Below, piece after piece: positions 60,765 through 64,000 of a stretch of 64,000 nucleotides of DNA. Numbering within the stretch: the first letter of the stretch is position 1; each line of letters begins with the position of its first letter. Position numbers and translations under genes: made by a program. The notes beneath the pieces are model-generated. The model was not told the origin of the DNA, made no database searches, and saw nothing but the letters and a program-made list of their open reading frames with translations. This stretch comes from Runella limosa DSM 17973 (GTDB lineage: Bacteria > Bacteroidota > Bacteroidia > Cytophagales > Spirosomataceae), in contig NZ_KI519421.1 in assembly GCF_000482465.1 (NCBI RefSeq), positions 62,001 through 126,000 on the forward strand. Reading direction: 5' to 3'.

Positions 60765-62903
60765 TTATTTTTTACGTTTTTTCACCGCCACAGGTACGCA
60801 TAGCTGCACTGGACAGCAATTTACCCCTGCTTCGATAATCACTGGGCAACACCCTCCCGCTGGACAAGCCCCGTTGGTTGCGGTATAAGTGTAAGTACCA
60901 ATCTCCGTTAGTAACACCACGTTACCCGTTGCCACCGCTGTATTTCCACCATTTTTGAACCATTGTACGTTTGTATAAGTAGCAGGAACAGTCACTTCCA
61001 CTTTTTCACCTACACACAGTTTCACAGGCACGGTGGTACAAGCACTTGCTTCGTTGTTGTCTGACGCAGGATCCGCTTGGTCTGAACCAATGATTTTCGC
61101 GGTATTAAACCAAACTCCTTCACCCAACAATTTGGCTTTCAAGGTCAACACAGCACTATCTCCCGATGCAATGCTTGGGATAGTCCAAAGTGGGTTTGAA
61201 TACGTTCCTTTGTTGACAGTTGCACTCACAAACTGCATACCCGACATTAAGCTATCTTTCAGGGTAACATTAGTCGCCGCATCTGGGCCTAAGTTTTTAA
61301 CAACAACGCGATACGTAATCTCATCGCCCACCACCGCTGTTTTCTTGTCTGCTACCTTGGTTACTTTTAAATCTGCACTGCCTGTACTTACGGTTTGCGC
61401 CAAAATGAACACCGTTGCTGTAGCACACTGTTTAGGGTTTTGGCGGTCACAAACTTGATACACAAATTTGTCTCCTCCAGTGTAACCCGCGTTGGGCGTA
61501 TAAGTAAATGTTCCGTTTGCATTGATTACCACGGTACCGTTGGTTGGACCAGATACAGGCGTGGTCGTTATATCCAATCCCGTATTTGAATTGTCCTTGT
61601 CATTGGCTACAATATTTCCCGTTGCCGTACCCGTAGGAGTTCTAAAAAACAAGTCATCATTGGCCGTTGGTGGAATTGCTCCAGAATTAGCAGGATAGAC
61701 ATTCAAATCAACCCTAGCCGTATCACACAAAACGGGCGTTCCATTATCACACACACGATACAAGAAAAAGTCATCTCCCGTAAAACCTGTAGTAGGTGTG
61801 TAAATAAACGTACCATTTGCATTAAAAGTCAATGTACCATGTGTTGGTTGCTGAATCACTGATGCTGTGAGGGTTTGGCCTGCATCAGGATCTTTATCGT
61901 TTAAAATGACATTTCCCGAAATAGGTTGTTCTTGCGTAGTTGCGAATTTGTCACCAATAGCCACAGGAGGATTATTTCCCGATGGGTTAATTGGTCGAAC
62001 TGAAATAGTTACGGTTGCTTCATCGCAATTAGCAGGATTTCCACTATCACAAACTCGATACACAAAGCTATCGTTTCCAGTAAATCCATTCGTTGGCGTG
62101 TAAGTATAAGTTCCATTTGCATTTAATACCACTGTGCCGTGCGCAGGTGATTGAACTGGAGTAGTCGTAACCACAAGTGGTCCTGTACCCGTCGATAAGT
62201 CATCATTAGTGAGCACATTTCCCGAAACGGCCGTATTTTGATTGGTGATGTTATCATCATCATACGCAAAAATATATGGGCTACTACACAAGGCTGGGCC
62301 ACCGCTTACGTTTTGGAATTGCTCTCTTGGGTCAACATTTCCACCCGCGGGCTGTCCCGAACGTGAATAAAAACTGTTGGCCACGTTTAAGCTATAGGTT
62401 GAACTGGCTGCCGTGATAAATGGATCACCTGGCGGAAGTACACGCACTGGCCCAAAACAAGTAGAGCTTTTAAAAGTAAATAATGCAACGGGTGTTCCAT
62501 TGGCAAACGAGCCATAGTTGGTTTCATCAGTCGTTTTACCTATCACATAAAAAGCGATATTATTGGGAATGGTTGCAGGATACGATTGGGTTGCTCCGTT
62601 GGCAACTTGGCCTTGACCAAGTTTGTCGGGAGCTTTGTCCCACGTTCCTTTGACGTCCGTAATGTTTTGAATTACAAAATTTTTGGGAACAACAAGGGTA
62701 AACTGGGCCGTGGCTCCGATTTCACTGGTTCCAGCATTGTTGGTGTTTGGAACATTGTAATTAGGAATTACCCAAGCAGTGTAGGTTTGACTGGTTGCGT
62801 CAAAGGTCACTTTGTAATTAACGGTGTTTGAGGATTGCTGGGCCCAGAGCGTGTTCATCATTCCCATTACAAGCCCAAAAACGAGGCAGAGAGCTTTCTT
62901 CAT
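60765..62903 (-). CDS. Multi-domain surface protein with the shared N-terminal domain
   Basis: 712-residue exported protein. Signal peptide (MKKALCLVFGLVMGMMNTLWA), shared N-terminal domain (about 22-200: VNYKVTFDATSQTYTAWVIP, GTWDKAPDKLG, VANSFYSRSGQ), three Ig/cadherin-like repeats (each with [22 protein letters not shown]-type text and VYRVCD), a DUF11 domain (ADLKVTKVADKKTAVVGDEI) and a Cys-rich end (CPAGGCCPVIIEAGVNCCPV) with a basic tail KKRKK. No type IX sorting domain is visible, unlike its two paralogues. Confidence 0.85.
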   Translation of the reverse strand: MKKALCLVFGLVMGMMNTLWAQQSSNTVNYKVTFDATSQTYTAWVIPNYNVPNTNNAGTSEIGATAQFTLVVPKNFVIQNITDVKGTWDKAPDKLGQGQVANGATQSYPATIPNNIAFYVIGKTTDETNYGSFANGTPVALFTFKSSTCFGPVRVLPPGDPFITAASSTYSLNVANSFYSRSGQPAGGNVDPREQFQNVSGGPALCSSPYIFAYDDDNITNQNTAVSGNVLTNDDLSTGTGPLVVTTTPVQSPAHGTVVLNANGTYTYTPTNGFTGNDSFVYRVCDSGNPANCDEATVTISVRPINPSGNNPPVAIGDKFATTQEQPISGNVILNDKDPDAGQTLTASVIQQPTHGTLTFNANGTFIYTPTTGFTGDDFFLYRVCDNGTPVLCDTARVDLNVYPANSGAIPPTANDDLFFRTPTGTATGNIVANDKDNSNTGLDITTTPVSGPTNGTVVINANGTFTYTPNAGYTGGDKFVYQVCDRQNPKQCATATVFILAQTVSTGSADLKVTKVADKKTAVVGDEITYRVVVKNLGPDAATNVTLKDSLMSGMQFVSATVNKGTYSNPLWTIPSIASGDSAVLTLKAKLLGEGVWFNTAKIIGSDQADPASDNNEASACTTVPVKLCVGEKVEVTVPATYTNVQWFKNGGNTAVATGNVVLLTEIGTYTYTATNGACPAGGCCPVIIEAGVNCCPVQLCVPVAVKKRKK

Positions 62904-62956
62904 AAATTTTTAAGGTTTAAAATTGGTTTTTGCTTCTTCTTTCGTATCGAGTTTGA

Positions 62957-62982
62957 AGTGGAAGCCTTGGTAGGCTTCCACT
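62957..62982 (-). terminator. Hairpin behind the partial surface gene
   Basis: AGTGGAAGCC (62957-62966), loop TTGGTA, GGCTTCCACT (62973-62982), just after the stop at 62993 on the - strand. Ten perfect pairs. Confidence 0.78.
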
Positions 62983-62992
62983 CTATTGTTGG

Positions 62993-64000
62993 TTAGGGAA
63001 TTTGCTCTTTAATGATGAAGAACTTCTGTCCTAAGGTATTGCCAGGATGGTTCTTAATGATGTTTTGGTAAATGTATTCTACATCATTACCTGTACCTTG
63101 GAAGATGGCATCTCCGTTGAGATTAATATCTCCAGTATAGTAGCCTTTCAGCGTGTAAAACTTGCTTACAAAGACATTGCCTACGTAGTTGATTACTTGC
63201 TGGTAGATAACGTTCACGTCATTATCCGTTCCTTGATAAATCACTTGATTATCGAAGAGTGAGTTACCAGCCCACAGCGCAACCCCTTGAAGAACATCCA
63301 CCTGGGCTTTGTTGACTACGTTGGTTTCGTCCAAATTATAAGTTGGCGTCGTTGTTTTGCGGAAGTCAATCACACCACATGTATTTGTCATATCCACAGG
63401 TGTCTTACTCATGACCCCTAAGTGGTTACGGTGTTTTACAACTACATAATAGCTATCTGGCGAAGCCGAATTGAAAGTTATCGTACTTACTCCGTCCACA
63501 TCAACGATGTCACCATCACGTTGCAATAGCGCCGAACGGCTATCCACTACAGTCGTTGGACTTGTCTTACTGCGTAGTTCGATGAATACCCAGTCAACAA
63601 TAGCATCTTTACCAGATGGGCTACTTGCGCCAACCACCGCCAAAGTACTGGTATTGGCCGTAGTCAAGCCTGTCATTCCCATTGCTGGATATGGACTTGT
63701 AGTTGGCAAATAACCTTTCACTCGTAAGTCATCACGCATCAAGGTATCTGGTAACAATACCCCAAATAATGCTCCTTGCAAATACACTTTGGCTTGCAAA
63801 CAAACTTTGTTAGCTGGAGGAAGAACAGCTATAATCACCGTCCCTAGCGTACAAAGTTGCGGGCTTCCACTGTCACATACTTTGTAAGTGAATATATCCG
63901 AACCTACGTAACCTGTTGTTGGCGTGTAAGTGTAGGTTCCATCCGCATTAAAGACAACTGTACCATGGCTTGGGTTTGTCTGTTTGCTGAAAGTCAACGT
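62993..64000 (-). CDS. Large Ig-repeat surface protein, 3' part only
   Basis: C-terminal 335 residues of a longer protein whose start is beyond base 64000; the frame is open to the edge. The visible part begins inside an Ig/cadherin-like repeat ([30 protein letters not shown]) of the same kind as in the 712-residue neighbour, followed by a segment starting [34 protein letters not shown] and a C-terminal part with two GD-N-x-D-like stretches ([34 protein letters not shown]) that resemble dockerin-like calcium sites. No membrane or type IX sorting domain at the end. Highly likely to belong to one surface cluster. Confidence 0.82.
   Translation of the reverse strand, partial: TLTFSKQTNPSHGTVVFNADGTYTYTPTTGYVGSDIFTYKVCDSGSPQLCTLGTVIIAVLPPANKVCLQAKVYLQGALFGVLLPDTLMRDDLRVKGYLPTTSPYPAMGMTGLTTANTSTLAVVGASSPSGKDAIVDWVFIELRSKTSPTTVVDSRSALLQRDGDIVDVDGVSTITFNSASPDSYYVVVKHRNHLGVMSKTPVDMTNTCGVIDFRKTTTPTYNLDETNVVNKAQVDVLQGVALWAGNSLFDNQVIYQGTDNDVNVIYQQVINYVGNVFVSKFYTLKGYYTGDINLNGDAIFQGTGNDVEYIYQNIIKNHPGNTLGQKFFIIKEQIP

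Noticed and set aside
61033-61458. 141-codon + strand frame inside the 712-residue surface gene
   Set aside because: Antisense to DUF11 and repeats; shadow.

Overview
The window is a piece of a Bacteroidota chromosome, most likely from the Cytophagales (Spirosomaceae-like, e.g. Runella or Spirosoma relatives; family level is an inference). The support is a SusC/SusD pair, type IX secretion sorting domains of both types, a reg_prop/Y_Y_Y one-component regulator, several start sites in A/T-rich leaders, and promoters that fit the Bacteroidota TTTG / TAnnTTTG pattern.

Layout. (1) About 71-24,200 is an integrative mobilizable element. It has a P4-type tyrosine integrase, an excisionase-like HTH protein, a zinc-ligand-less Toprim primase, RadC and ArdC-like antirestriction protein on the + strand; then a type II CBASS operon (Cap4-like SAVED nuclease, CD-NTase, Cap2, Cap3) on the - strand; then a MobF relaxase-helicase, a membrane protein and a VirD4/TraD-type coupling protein with small accessory proteins; and finally a 2,025-residue STAND NTPase with a Cap4/DUF4297-like nuclease head (Avs-like). 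No mating-pair-formation genes are visible, so transfer would need a helper. (2) 24,204-24,364 holds tRNA-Met with its own promoter and terminator. (3) 24,474-53,434 is ordinary chromosome: LptF/G permease, YdcF, DUF6454, DUF1080, acyltransferase, a hybrid histidine kinase and reg_prop regulator divergent from a polysaccharide utilisation locus (SusC, SusD, LamG lipoprotein, GH144-like glucanase), RsmA, MgtE, RlaP-like nucleotidyltransferase, GNAT, AhcY, peroxiredoxin, KdgK-like kinase and a leucine-rich-repeat protein. (4) 53,495-57,091 is a small AT-rich accessory patch: a damaged 5' tRNA-Ala copy in front of the intact tRNA-Ala, an unrecognised two-gene operon, a frameshifted cbrC-like gene, a long attC-like imperfect palindrome and an Rpn-family nuclease. 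(5) 57,096-64,000 is a cluster of secreted surface proteins, three of which share an N-terminal domain I cannot name and differ in their C-terminal modules; the last gene runs off the window.

How it fits together. The element combines maintenance and transfer functions (int/xis, primase, relaxase, coupling protein), a counter-restriction gene (ardC) and two unrelated phage-sensing systems whose effectors carry the same type of nuclease domain. The best candidates for something undescribed are the giant STAND nuclease, the C-terminal tail shared by the relaxase and an 89-residue partner, the unknown gene pair behind tRNA-Ala, the attC-like palindrome and the shared N-terminal domain of the surface-protein cluster.
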